DNA of 64,000 nucleotides, taken from NCBI RefSeq assembly GCF_019160155.1, contig NZ_JAFNIH010000055.1, positions 1-64,000 on the forward strand. The letters run 5' to 3'. Positions 50,256-60,942 of this stretch are shown here, in pieces (the stretch's first letter is position 1; each line of letters starts with the position of its first letter). The notes under the pieces are model-generated. The model was not told the DNA's origin and ran no database searches. It worked only from the letters and a program-made list of their open reading frames with translations. A program made the translations under genes and the position numbers. Source of the stretch: Pinisolibacter aquiterrae. Lineage in GTDB: Bacteria > Pseudomonadota > Alphaproteobacteria > Rhizobiales > Ancalomicrobiaceae.

Positions 50256-50591
50256 ATGTTCGGGCGTGGCATGCGCGGTCTCGCGATCGCGATCTGGGTG
50301 GTCTCTGGGGCGACGGGAGCGGCGCGCGCCGACGACGGCGCGATCGCCGAGGGCCGCAAGATCGCCATGGATGCCTGCGCGCCGTGTCACGCGATCGGTC
50401 CCACCGGCGACGGCGCCGACGCGAAGGCGCCGCGTTTCCGCGAGCTCGGGCGCAAATATCCGGTCGAGAGCCTCGAGGAGGCGCTGGCCGAAGGCGTCGT
50501 GGTCGGCCATCCCGAAATGCCGCAGGTCAAGATGACGGAACGCGAGATCGCGGTGTTCCTCGCCTATCTGAAGTCGGTTCAGGTGCCCTGA
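50256..50591 (+). CDS. small periplasmic cytochrome c
   Basis: The 111-residue protein has a signal peptide (GLAIAIWVVSGATGAARA) and one haem c site CAPCH, with a probable axial Met in the GHPEMPQVKM region. It is a class I monohaem cytochrome, acting in periplasmic electron transfer. The ATG at 50256 is preceded by AAGGGAG. It lies convergent to the multicopper oxidase gene, which might be a partner. Confidence 0.88.
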   Translation: MFGRGMRGLAIAIWVVSGATGAARADDGAIAEGRKIAMDACAPCHAIGPTGDGADAKAPRFRELGRKYPVESLEEALAEGVVVGHPEMPQVKMTEREIAVFLAYLKSVQVP

Positions 50592-50670
50592 CCGCCGTCG
50601 CCCGAGCCGGCGGCATGGGCGTGGCGCCGCCGCGGCGACTGTCGTCCGGTGGTCGCCATGGCGACCGGGG

Positions 50671-52275
50671 TCAGGTGACGGTGAAGGTGCCCATCATGCC
50701 GCCGTCCTCGTGTTCGAGCATCTGGCAGCGATAGACGAAGGGCGCGGCCGGATCGGCGCGCTCGGTGAAGGTCACCAGCAGTTCGGCGCTGTTCTCCACC
50801 AGGACGGTGTCCTTGAGGCCGGCGTTCCACAGTTTCGGCCGGTCGCCATCCTCGCTCAGCACGCGGAAGTGGGCCCCGCTCAGGTGGAACGGGTGGGCCA
50901 TGTCGGGCGTGACGATCTCCCAGATCTCGGTGGCGCCGAGGCGCACCTGCTCGTCGACACGGCCGGCGGCGAAGCGCTTGCCGTTGATGGTGAGGCGCGG
51001 CGGCGGGCCGAGGGCGACGGGATCGACACCGCCGACGGGCGCCCCGACGGAGGGGCCGGGCTCGGCGTCGACGACGGTGGCGCGCGCGGCGTGATCGTGT
51101 CCGGCGACGCCGGTCGCGACCTCGATACCCGGGCGCACGCGCAGCTCGAACCGGCGGCGGGGCATGCCGAGGGTCGATCGCGGCAGGGTCGGCAGCGTCG
51201 CCAGCGTCTTCGGCCGGGTCGGGGCGGGGCCGTCGGCGCGGATGGTCTCGAAGGCGAGGACGCCGGTCGGGCCGGTCAGGACGTCCGGGACCACCGTCAC
51301 GGCGTGACCCAGGCGGAATTCGTGTGGATCGGGCTCGGTGACGAGCGCGACCGCGCCGACCGCGAAATCGACCAGGATCTCGGCGCGCTCGCCGGGGGCG
51401 AGCGGCAGGAAGGTCAGCTCGACCGGAACGTCGAGGAAGCCGGCGTCGGTGGCGATCAGATGGAAGGCGCGACGATCCTCGAAGGCGAGGCGCCAGGTCC
51501 GGGCGCTCGACGCGTTGAGGAGGCGCAGGCGCACGAGCCGTTCCGGCACCCGGGCGACGGCGCCGGCGACACCGTTGACGATCGGCGTGCGGCCCCGGAA
51601 TCCGTGCCGGAGCGAGACCTCGGGCGGCGGCAGGACCGGCCGGCCGGCCTCGTCGAAGTCGCGGTCCTGGAGCACCAGCGGCAGATCGTCGACGCCCCAG
51701 GTCGAGGGCAGGCCGAGCGTGGCGGCGATCTCGTCCTCGACGACGAGGAGGCCGGCGAGACCGTCGTGGAGGTCGCGCGCCGCGTGGCCGGGGACATGGG
51801 CGTGATACCAGAGCGTGGTGGCGGGCTGGTCGACGGCGAGCGGCGTCTCCCAGCTCTCCCCGGGGGCGATCAGCGGGACGGCGCCGCCGTCGAAGCGGCC
51901 CTCGACCAGGAGGCCGTGCCAATGGAGGTTGGTCGGGCGGTCGAGGCGATTGACGAGGCGGATCCGTGCGGTCTCGCCGCGTTTCAGCTTGAGCGCGGGG
52001 CCCATGTAGCCGCCGCCGTAGCCGGCGACCGCGACCGGCCGATCCTTCAGGAAGGCGTGGGTGCCGGGTTCGGCGACGAGGTCGTGGACGGTGCCGGGGG
52101 TGATCTCGACCAGGGGCGGAACGGGGAGGGGCGTCGTTTCGGCGGCGCCCCGCGCCTGCGTCTCGGCGGTCGCGCGCTTGCGCGCGGCGGCGGCGGGGGC
52201 GGCGAGACCGATCAGACCGACGGCGGTTCCCGCGAGGAGCGCGCGACGCGTGAGGCGGGGACGGGTCGATGACAT
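50671..52275 (-). CDS. Tat-exported multicopper-oxidase-family protein lacking part of the T2/T3 copper site
   Basis: The 534-residue protein has a twin-arginine signal (TRRALLAGTAVGLIGLAAPA) and three cupredoxin domains of the CueO/laccase type. HWHG (118-121) and WYHAH (156-160) are kept. At the C-terminal sites, HPFHLSG (461-467) has Ser where CueO has the third His, and YRCQMLEHEDGGMMG (515-529) has Arg and Gln where HCH is expected. The T1 ligands (His461, Cys517, His522 and a Met) remain. This suggests a cupredoxin-like electron-transfer or copper-binding role rather than oxygen reduction. The chemoreceptor gene lies upstream on the same strand. Confidence 0.88.
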   Translation of the reverse strand: MSSTRPRLTRRALLAGTAVGLIGLAAPAAAARKRATAETQARGAAETTPLPVPPLVEITPGTVHDLVAEPGTHAFLKDRPVAVAGYGGGYMGPALKLKRGETARIRLVNRLDRPTNLHWHGLLVEGRFDGGAVPLIAPGESWETPLAVDQPATTLWYHAHVPGHAARDLHDGLAGLLVVEDEIAATLGLPSTWGVDDLPLVLQDRDFDEAGRPVLPPPEVSLRHGFRGRTPIVNGVAGAVARVPERLVRLRLLNASSARTWRLAFEDRRAFHLIATDAGFLDVPVELTFLPLAPGERAEILVDFAVGAVALVTEPDPHEFRLGHAVTVVPDVLTGPTGVLAFETIRADGPAPTRPKTLATLPTLPRSTLGMPRRRFELRVRPGIEVATGVAGHDHAARATVVDAEPGPSVGAPVGGVDPVALGPPPRLTINGKRFAAGRVDEQVRLGATEIWEIVTPDMAHPFHLSGAHFRVLSEDGDRPKLWNAGLKDTVLVENSAELLVTFTERADPAAPFVYRCQMLEHEDGGMMGTFTVT

Positions 52276-52395
52276 CTCGGAACTCGGGTTCGGTGAAGCG
52301 AATCGGATGAGGGCGGATCTCCCACGTTCGCGCGGGTCTGAGTGAGGGATGAGGCGAAAGCGAGGCCGCCCGTCCGGAGCCGGGCGAGCCCGGCC

Positions 52396-54408
52396 TCAGG
52401 CGGCGGCGATCGACTTCAGGAAGCGATCGATCTCCCCGGCGAGATCCTCGGCGCGGTGACCGAGATCGCCGGCGAGGCGGCCGACGTCGCCGGCCATGGC
52501 GCCGACGTCGCCGGCGGTGTGGGAGGCGCCCTCGATCGCCTCGGCGCCGGTGCGCGACTCGTTGGTGGCGTGATGCATGCCCTCGGCGATCGAGGTGACG
52601 GCGGCGCTCTGCTCGGCCATCGCGGTGGCGACGGCGTCGGCGATGGCGGCCATCTGGTTGATGGTCTCGTCGACGGTGCCGACCGCGGCGACGGCCTCGC
52701 CGGAGGCGTCGCGGATCGCGGTGACCTGGGCGGCGATGTCCTCGGTGGCGCGGGCGGTCTGGGTGGCGAGCGCCTTCACCTCGCCGGCGACGACGGCGAA
52801 GCCGCGTCCGGCGTCCCCGGCGCGGGCCGCCTCGATGGTGGCGTTGAGGGCGAGGAGGTTGGTCTGTTCGGCGATGTCGCGGATGAGGCCGACGACGTCG
52901 CCGATGCGGCGGGCGAGATCGGCGAAGGTGCCGAGGTGCTCGGCGGTGCGACGGGTCTGGGCGACGGCGGTCTGGGCGACCTCGGCGGAGGTGCGGGTGC
53001 GCGCGGCGATCTCGGCGATCGAGGCGGCGAGTTCCTCGGTCGCGCCGCCGGCGGCGGTGATGTCGCGGCCGGCGTTCTCCACCGAGGCGCGCGCCCGGCC
53101 GGCGCCGTCGCCGACGAGGACGGCGGCCTGATCGAGGCGGCCGGCGGAACGGTCGAGGTCGCCGGCAGTGGCGCGGATCGACTGGAGCACCGCGCTGGTG
53201 GAGGTCTCGAAGCGGCGGGCGGCGGCGTCGATCGATTCGGCGCGGCGCGAGCGATCCTCGGCCTCGTGGATCTGGTCGGCGGAGAGCCGGTCGCGCTCGA
53301 CGGCGCTGTCGCGGAAGACCACCACGGCGCGGGCCATGGCGCCGATCTCGTCGCCGCGCTCGACGTCGGCGACGGTGGCGCGGTGATCGCCGGCGGCGAT
53401 CGTGTCCATCGACTGCTTGAGGCGGCCGAGCGGACGCAGGATCGAGCGCGCGGTCAGGATGGAGAGCACCAGCGAGGCGGCGAGGGCGGCGAGAATGGTG
53501 GCGACGAGGGCGATCTGCGTGCGCCGGCGGCCGGCGGCGAGGTCGGTGTCGGCGGTGGCGAGCCCGGCGGCGGAGAAGGTCTCGATCTTGGCCATCACGG
53601 GCAGCATCAGGTCGATGGTGTCGAGGACGCGATCGCGCTCGAGGACGGCGTCGCCGGTTGCGGTCATCCAGTTCTGGACCGCTTCGGCATGGGTGGCGAC
53701 GGCGGTGGCGACGGCCTTGCGGGTCTCCTCGTCGAAGCCGGCCCGGGGCAGCGCGCGGGTGATGCGGCCGATCGAGGCGTCGACGCCGCCGAGCGCGGAC
53801 TGGTCGAGGGTCACGCCGTAGCGCCAGCGGTCGGCGCGCAATTGGGCGAAGGCCTGGGCGAGGCGGAAGGCGCCTTCGCCGCCCTCGCCGAGGGTGAGCG
53901 AACGGATCGGCCGTTCGACGGCGTCGGCGGTCTCGGCGACGAGGCCGTTGAGGCCCTCGGTCGGCGTCCAGCCGATGCGGCCGAGCGTGGTCTCGAGGGG
54001 GGTGAAGCGGTCGAGCGCCGTGGCGAAACCGTCGCCGAGGGCGGCGGTCTCATCGGCGATGTCGCGCGCCAACGGCAGCCCGACGAGCCGATCGATGTCG
54101 GTGCGGGCGATCCGGGCGCGGTCGTGGAAGCGGTCGGCGATCAGCTTGTTGCGGTCGGCGGCGAGGGTGACCACGCCGGAGCGCAATTCGAGGACGTCGG
54201 AGCGGATGTCGCGGACGACGGTGGCGAGCGCCGAATAGGCGTCGCGCCGTTCGATCGCGGCGTCGAGATCGCGGTTGCCCAGCCACACGAACCCACCGGC
54301 GCCGACGAGGCCGGCGATGGAGACGAAGGCGAGGGCCCAGATTCGGGTCTTGATCGACACCGAGGGAAGGACCCCTCGCAATGCGGCGACTTTCTGGCTC
54401 GAACGCAT
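52396..54408 (-). CDS. methyl-accepting chemotaxis protein
   Basis: The 670-residue receptor has a transmembrane helix near residues 25-43, a periplasmic sensing domain of about 250 residues, a second helix ([20 protein letters not shown]), a HAMP domain ([22 protein letters not shown]) and a cytoplasmic signalling domain with the conserved hairpin tip ([20 protein letters not shown]). The sensing domain is helical, without a clear Cache fold, so the ligand is unknown. No C-terminal CheR-binding pentapeptide (NWETF type) is present. The ATG at 54408 has CGGAG upstream. Confidence 0.94.
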   Translation of the reverse strand: MRSSQKVAALRGVLPSVSIKTRIWALAFVSIAGLVGAGGFVWLGNRDLDAAIERRDAYSALATVVRDIRSDVLELRSGVVTLAADRNKLIADRFHDRARIARTDIDRLVGLPLARDIADETAALGDGFATALDRFTPLETTLGRIGWTPTEGLNGLVAETADAVERPIRSLTLGEGGEGAFRLAQAFAQLRADRWRYGVTLDQSALGGVDASIGRITRALPRAGFDEETRKAVATAVATHAEAVQNWMTATGDAVLERDRVLDTIDLMLPVMAKIETFSAAGLATADTDLAAGRRRTQIALVATILAALAASLVLSILTARSILRPLGRLKQSMDTIAAGDHRATVADVERGDEIGAMARAVVVFRDSAVERDRLSADQIHEAEDRSRRAESIDAAARRFETSTSAVLQSIRATAGDLDRSAGRLDQAAVLVGDGAGRARASVENAGRDITAAGGATEELAASIAEIAARTRTSAEVAQTAVAQTRRTAEHLGTFADLARRIGDVVGLIRDIAEQTNLLALNATIEAARAGDAGRGFAVVAGEVKALATQTARATEDIAAQVTAIRDASGEAVAAVGTVDETINQMAAIADAVATAMAEQSAAVTSIAEGMHHATNESRTGAEAIEGASHTAGDVGAMAGDVGRLAGDLGHRAEDLAGEIDRFLKSIAAA

Positions 54409-54608
54409 GGAACACTCCGGTGGCAGTCGATCCGACGACGGCTCGTTCTGATGATTGAAGTGTGTGGAGTGAGCATTAACAAGGGTTTACGCTTACCCAG
54501 CGGAACTTTGGTCGCGCAGTGGTGAAATTTCGTGCAAATTCGACTCCGAGCAACCGGGAAGAGCGGTCGCGCCCGGTCCGGGCGGGAAACGGCCGGCGGA
54601 AACGCGAA

Positions 54609-54632
54609 AGAGGCGGCCCTTCGGCCGCCTCT
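54609..54632 (-). terminator. terminator of the groES-groEL operon
   Basis: A 10-bp perfect stem (AGAGGCGGCC and its complement) with a CTTC/GAAG loop is followed on the minus strand by TTTCGCG. It lies about 125 bases after the groEL stop, beyond the duplicated tail segment. Confidence 0.8.
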
Positions 54633-54654
54633 CGCACTCTCTCGATTCGGTGGT

Positions 54655-56396
<1,742 letters not shown>

Positions 56397-56473
56397 CTAC
56401 TCCTGAATTGAGAACGGGGTCGGTGGGAGAAGAGCGGTTTGGGGGCTCCGGCGCGAGGCCGAGCCGGTCGCCG

Positions 56474-56761
56474 TCAGGCGACGATGCCCAGGATGTCGCT
56501 CTCCTTCATGATCAGGAGATCCTGACCGTCGATCTTGACCTCGGTGCCGGACCACTTGCCGAACAGCACCTTGTCGCCGGCCTTCACCTCGAGGGCGACG
56601 AGCGCGCCCTTCTCGTCGCGGGCACCCGGGCCGACGGCGACGACTTCGCCTTCCTGCGGCTTCTCCTGGGCGGTGCCGGGGATGATGATGCCGCCGGCGG
56701 TCTTCTGCTCGGCTTCGATGCGCTTGACGACGACCCGATCGTGCAGCGGTCGGAACTTCAT
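56474..56761 (-). CDS. groS: co-chaperonin GroES
   Basis: The 95-residue co-chaperonin has [20 protein letters not shown] at the start, the mobile loop ([19 protein letters not shown]) and the [18 protein letters not shown] barrel. It caps the GroEL ring. The ATG at 56761 is chosen because GGAGG lies nine bases upstream; an in-frame ATG three codons earlier has no spacing for a ribosome binding site. The CIRCE operator lies about 180 bases upstream. Confidence 0.98.
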   Translation of the reverse strand: MKFRPLHDRVVVKRIEAEQKTAGGIIIPGTAQEKPQEGEVVAVGPGARDEKGALVALEVKAGDKVLFGKWSGTEVKIDGQDLLIMKESDILGIVA

Positions 56762-56938
56762 GGAACTCATCCTCCAATCGAGGGACAGTTGAGTGGGCGG
56801 GACCCGGATGGGCTCCCGACTGGCCGGCCTCACGTCCCGCCGCTCGATACGGAGGATCCTCCGGAGAGCGAGGCGCGGTGCCGGTGGCGATCATCTGGGA
56901 GAGATCGCCGCCGGGATCAAGAGGGCCACGCAAAAAAA

Positions 56939-56965
56939 TTGGCACTCCCCACGAAGGAGTGCCAG
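56939..56965. promoter_or_regulatory. CIRCE operator (HrcA site) of groES-groEL
   Basis: TTGGCACTC-N9-GAGTGCCAG matches the CIRCE consensus TTAGCACTC-N9-GAGTGCTAA with the exact 9-base spacer. HrcA binds this inverted repeat to repress groESL until heat shock. It lies between the HAD gene stop (57002) and groES. The hrcA gene is not in the window. Confidence 0.9.
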
Positions 56966-57001
56966 CACGGTGAACGGCGTCACACCCGGTCCTCGCGCGT
57001 C

Positions 57002-57694
57002 TCAGGACCGGGCGAGGGCGACGGCGAGATCGAAGGCGGCGAGATCGGCGAGCACCGCCTCGGCGCCGTCGAAGTGTTCGTGGGCGGTATAGAGCGAGGG
57101 CGCGACGATCGTGCGTAGGCCCGCGGCGGTCGCGGCGGCGAGGCCATTGGCGGAATCCTCGAGGGCGAGGCAGGCCTCGGCCGGCAGGCGCAGATCCTCG
57201 AGGGCGCGGAGATAGGCATCGGGTGCCGGTTTCTTGGCCACCACGTCCTCGCCGCAGATCGCCACCTCGAAGAGCGACGGGCCGTCGGGACCGAAGGTCG
57301 CCGGCAGCAGCGCCTCGACGTTGGCGCGCGAGGTGGTGGTGGCGATCGCCAGTCGCAGGCCGCGCGCCCGCGCCTCTTCGACCAGCGTCGCGACGCCGGG
57401 GCGCAGGGCGCAGGCGCCGGAGCGCACGATCTCGCCGTAGACCGTGTTCTTGGCGGCATGGAGGGTGGCGAGGCCGGCGTCGGAGAGGGCGGGGGCGTCG
57501 GCGCCGAGCATCGCGAGCCATCGGCGGATGCGCTCCTTGCCGCCGGTCACCTTCAGAAGCTCGCGGTAGAGGTCGACGTCCCAGACCCAGGGCAATCCCG
57601 CCTCGGCGAAGGTCCGGTTGAAGGCCGCGCGGTGAACCTCCTCGGTCTCGGCGAGGGTTCCGTCGACGTCGAAGATCAGGGCGGCGATCGGCAT
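57002..57694 (-). CDS. HAD-superfamily phosphatase, CbbY/beta-phosphoglucomutase-like
   Basis: The 230-residue protein has all HAD motifs: ALIFDVDGTLAETEEVH (motif I with nucleophile and acid/base Asp), IATTTSRAN (motif II), the motif III Lys in VVAKKPAPDAY, and LALEDSANGLAAA (motif IV). The helical cap between motifs I and II (HRAAFNRTFAEAGLPWVWDV) fits the CbbY subgroup, which dephosphorylates sugar phosphates such as xylulose-1,5-bisphosphate. No Calvin-cycle genes are nearby, so the substrate is open. Confidence 0.87.
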   Translation of the reverse strand: MPIAALIFDVDGTLAETEEVHRAAFNRTFAEAGLPWVWDVDLYRELLKVTGGKERIRRWLAMLGADAPALSDAGLATLHAAKNTVYGEIVRSGACALRPGVATLVEEARARGLRLAIATTTSRANVEALLPATFGPDGPSLFEVAICGEDVVAKKPAPDAYLRALEDLRLPAEACLALEDSANGLAAATAAGLRTIVAPSLYTAHEHFDGAEAVLADLAAFDLAVALARS

Positions 57695-57918
57695 GGCGTC
57701 TTCTCTCCCGGGCTTTTTCGCGACGGTGTCGCGAGGCGCGGCGGGCGGCAAGCGCGCCGTCGTCGCAGGGGCGCCTGGGAGGGCGCGGAGGAGATTGGCA
57801 GCAGTCTCGATCGTCGGCTGCCAAGTCATTGATGGTAAAGGTTTATAAACGGTATCACGCTTGCATGGAACGGGGCGGCGACGCTTTCCGTCGCGCCGTT
57901 CACGAGGAGGGTCATTCC

Positions 57919-58200
57919 ATGCCGGAGCCGCGTATCGACGATGCCTTCCGCCGTCAGTTGGAAGGGTATTCTCTCACCACCGCCCACATTCTCTATCGGA
58001 TGCCCGACTGCAGGGCTCTGCTGCAGAGCTACGTCTGGCAGGACTACGACATGGCGCCGAAATTCCCACAGCTCGAGAAGTTTCTCGAGTTCTGGGAGCG
58101 CGAACTCGACGGGCCGATCCATTCGGTCGAGGTGACGCATGCCCAGATGATCGCGGCGTCGGAATGGAAGCGCGTCGACGGGATCTTCCGTCTGCATTGA
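57919..58200 (+). CDS. Usg family protein
   Basis: The 93-residue protein matches the Usg family of alphaproteobacteria (RRQLEGYSLTTAHILYRMPD, then YVWQDYDMAPKFPQLEKFLEFW). Family members were first noted beside tryptophan genes, but their biochemical role is not established. The ATG at 57919 has GAGGAGGG upstream; the frame is open 30 codons further without conservation. It is convergent with the Anbu gene. Confidence 0.85.
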   Translation: MPEPRIDDAFRRQLEGYSLTTAHILYRMPDCRALLQSYVWQDYDMAPKFPQLEKFLEFWERELDGPIHSVEVTHAQMIAASEWKRVDGIFRLH

Positions 58201-58240
58201 AGCGGGCGGGGCGTCGGTCTGCGACGCCCCGGTCCGGCCG

Positions 58241-58990
58241 TCAGCGGGGGGTGACGCCGTAGGGCGGGCGCGGGATGTCCTGGTGCGCCTTGCGCAACGC
58301 CGCCGACCAGCGTTCGCGCAGGTCGTGGAAATAGGGCTCGCCCTGTTCGATGCGGTGGTTCAGCTCGGCGCGGATGTCGTCGCGGCGGATCACCGCCAGA
58401 TCGATCGGCATGCCGACGCCGAGGTTCGAGCGCATGGTCGAATCCATCGAGATCAGGCCGAGCTTCAGCGCGTCCTGGAGGTCGTAGTCGTATTTGACGG
58501 CGCGATCGAGGATCGGCTTGCCGTATTTGTGCTCGCCGATCTGCAGATAGGGCGTGTCGATGGTCGCCTCGATGAAGTTGCCGGCGGCGTAGATCATGAA
58601 GAGGCGCAGGCGACCGCCCTCGATCTGGCCACCGAGCAGCATGGTGACGTCGAAGGTGAGGTTCTTCTTCTCGAGCATCGGCCCGTCGAGCCGCCACACC
58701 TCGCGGATGGCGCGGCCGACCAGCTGGGCGCAGCGGAACATCGAGGTCTGATTCCAGATCGTCTCGGTCTCGCCGGTCTCGGGATTCTCGAGGCCCTCCG
58801 TGATCAGCGAGATCACCGACTGGGAGATGGCGAGATTGCCGGCGGTGGCGATGGTGACGATGCGGTCGCCCGGTTTCTCGAAGACGTTGAGTTTGCGGAA
58901 GGTGGCGATGTTGTCGAGGCCCGCGTTGGTGCGGGTGTCGGCGATCATCACCAGGCCCTCACGGACCAGAATTCCCACGCAATAAGTCAT
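58241..58990 (-). CDS. Anbu proteasome-like peptidase (ancestral beta subunit)
   Basis: The 249-residue protein belongs to the HslV/20S-beta superfamily. After Met removal Thr2 would be the N-terminal nucleophile (MTYCVGILVREGLVMIADTR), with the catalytic Lys in NIATFRKLNVFEKPG and the Gly-rich IATAGNLAISQSV. It is followed in the gene order by the transglutaminase-like, alpha-E and circularly permuted ATP-grasp genes, the standard Anbu operon. Anbu is thought to form open helical rings; its substrate is unknown. It is the last gene of the cluster, 148 bases after the transglutaminase gene. Confidence 0.92.
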   Translation of the reverse strand: MTYCVGILVREGLVMIADTRTNAGLDNIATFRKLNVFEKPGDRIVTIATAGNLAISQSVISLITEGLENPETGETETIWNQTSMFRCAQLVGRAIREVWRLDGPMLEKKNLTFDVTMLLGGQIEGGRLRLFMIYAAGNFIEATIDTPYLQIGEHKYGKPILDRAVKYDYDLQDALKLGLISMDSTMRSNLGVGMPIDLAVIRRDDIRAELNHRIEQGEPYFHDLRERWSAALRKAHQDIPRPPYGVTPR

Positions 58991-59138
58991 CGCACCGTCC
59001 TTCGATGGCGAATTTCGTCACGGCCCGTCACGGCCGACGACGAGGCGGGGGGACCATAGGGAAGGCGGGTGCGATGCGCAACCGGCCGGAAACGGGGCCT
59101 TTCCCGAATCGTATACGAGTGTGGCGCGGGTGCCCGGA

Positions 59139-59951
59139 TCAGGCGCGCGCAATCTCGCGCACGGTGATGCGGGTCTCCACCGTCTCCTCGCCGAAGCTGG
59201 TCCGCACGCCACGGATCGCCATGGTGTCGAGGCTGTCGAGGCCGACGGCGAGACGCACCCAGCGATCGGTCGGGCAGCAGTTCTCGGCGGCGTCGAAACC
59301 GACCCAGCCGAGGGCGGGACCGAGATGGGCTTCGATCCAGGCATGGGGCGCGTCGGTGACGGACACCTCGGGATCGTAGAGGAAGCCGGAGACGTAGCGG
59401 GCCGGGATGTCGAGCGCACGGGCGGCGGCCGCGAAGAGATGGGCGAGATCCTCGACCGAGGCGGTCCCGGCCGCCAGAACCTCGTGCGGCAGGCGGCTCT
59501 CGGTGGTGGGCTCGACGGCGATGGTCTCGTGCAGGCGGTCCATCATGCGATGGAGCAGACCGAGGCGGTCTCCGTCGCCCTCGGCGGCGAGCGCCTCGGC
59601 GAAGGCGCGGGTGGCCGGCTCGATCGGGGTCCGGCCGGATTCGCGCCGGAACACGGTGAGCGGCAGGCGTTCACGGGTCGTGTGGAGCACCCCGGCGGTG
59701 TCCTCGGTCACCACCTCGCCGGAGGCGACGATCGACAGTTCGTCGATCGGCCCGTCGATGGAGAAGGAATGGGTGAGGTTGCCGAAGGCATCCTCGACCG
59801 GCGACAGCCGACAGTCCTGGGAGACGTCGATGCGCCAACTGTCGATCAGTTGGTTCTCGGTGGTCCGCGGCGTCAGACGCAGGGTCTGGATGGCGCGAAC
59901 GGCGGGATTCTCGAAACGGTAGACCGTCTCGTGGGTGATGGCGAGGCGCAT
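59139..59951 (-). CDS. transglutaminase-like protein of the Anbu cluster, catalytic Cys replaced
   Basis: The 270-residue protein has the N-terminal beta domain (THETVYRFENPAVRAIQTLRL) and the transglutaminase/protease core with LDIPARYVSGFLYDP, the catalytic His in DAPHAWIEAHL (His203) and Asp in GWVGFDAAE (Asp220). The usual GVCQDFAHL stretch carrying the nucleophile reads ASVEDLAHL here, with Val166 in place of Cys. The codons are clear (TCG GTC GAG GAT). The protein may therefore be a non-catalytic binding member of the cluster. It ends the tight group that starts with the ATP-grasp gene. Confidence 0.9.
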   Translation of the reverse strand: MRLAITHETVYRFENPAVRAIQTLRLTPRTTENQLIDSWRIDVSQDCRLSPVEDAFGNLTHSFSIDGPIDELSIVASGEVVTEDTAGVLHTTRERLPLTVFRRESGRTPIEPATRAFAEALAAEGDGDRLGLLHRMMDRLHETIAVEPTTESRLPHEVLAAGTASVEDLAHLFAAAARALDIPARYVSGFLYDPEVSVTDAPHAWIEAHLGPALGWVGFDAAENCCPTDRWVRLAVGLDSLDTMAIRGVRTSFGEETVETRITVREIARA

Positions 59952-59954
59952 GGT

Positions 59955-60899
59955 TCAGACCAGATACTGTTCGGTGATCAGCGCACCGAGCCGGCTGTTG
60001 TCGGCGACGAATTCGGCGAGGAACTCGTGCAGACCGCCGGCGATGATCGTGTCGATGTCGGTACTCTCGAGCCGGGTGAAAGTCGAGCGGGCGGCGCGCT
60101 GAGAGGCGCCCTGGCGGCCGTAGCCCTGCGCGATCTGGTCGAGATTGCGGGTGAGGCTGGCGTAGCAGGCGGCGAGCGAGCGCGGCATCTGCGTGTTGAG
60201 GATCATCAGATCGGCGACCAGCCACGGCTTGAGGCTCTGGCGGTAGACCCAGTGGTAGGAGGTCTGAGCCGAGACCGCGCGCAGGATCGACGACCATTGG
60301 AAATAGTCGATGCCGCCGCCGACGTGGCTCTCGGGCGGCAGGAGCACGTGATATTTCACGTCGATCAGGCGGGCGGTGGCGTCGGCGCGCTCGATGAAGA
60401 CGCCGAGGCGGGAGAACCAGTAATTGTCGTTCCGGAGCATCGTGCGATAGGCGGAGCCGTCGAAGGCGAGCGAGGTCCGCTTCACGAAGCGCAGGAAGTC
60501 GGCGAGCTGGGAGAGGTCGAGTTCGCCGGGGCCGTAGTTCTTCAGCTCGAGCCAGGCGGAGTTGATCGTCTCCCACATCTCGGCGGTGAGCGCGGTGCGC
60601 ACGGCGCGGGCATTGAAGCGCGCCACCTCGAGGCAGTTCTTGATCGAGGACGGGTTGGCCGGCGAGAAGGCGAGGAAGTCGACCGCGGATTCGGCGGTCG
60701 GATCCTCGCCGTAGACGTCCTTGAACGCGGAGAGGCAGCCGGTGGCGGCGAGGGCGGATTCCCACTCGTTGGTCGAGGCGCCGTAGCCGGAGGGCAGCGT
60801 GGCGAGGCGGGAGGCGGTGTCGATGATGCGCGCCGTGTTCTCGGCGCGTTCGACGTAGCGGGAGAGCCAGAAGAGACTGTCTGCAGTGCGGCTGAGCAT
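59955..60899 (-). CDS. alpha-E domain-containing protein
   Basis: The 314-residue helical protein starts MLSRTADSLFWLSRYVERAE, the hallmark of the alpha-E family, and continues with NTARIIDTASRLATLP and FIERADATARLIDVKYHVLL. The family always travels with the circularly permuted ATP-grasp and transglutaminase proteins and is proposed to act with them in peptide synthesis or modification. It starts 43 bases after the ATP-grasp gene and ends three bases before the transglutaminase gene. Confidence 0.93.
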   Translation of the reverse strand: MLSRTADSLFWLSRYVERAENTARIIDTASRLATLPSGYGASTNEWESALAATGCLSAFKDVYGEDPTAESAVDFLAFSPANPSSIKNCLEVARFNARAVRTALTAEMWETINSAWLELKNYGPGELDLSQLADFLRFVKRTSLAFDGSAYRTMLRNDNYWFSRLGVFIERADATARLIDVKYHVLLPPESHVGGGIDYFQWSSILRAVSAQTSYHWVYRQSLKPWLVADLMILNTQMPRSLAACYASLTRNLDQIAQGYGRQGASQRAARSTFTRLESTDIDTIIAGGLHEFLAEFVADNSRLGALITEQYLV

Positions 60900-60942
60900 G
60901 GGCGGTTCCTCGAAAGGCGATGCGCGCTTTCGGCAGGTCGGT

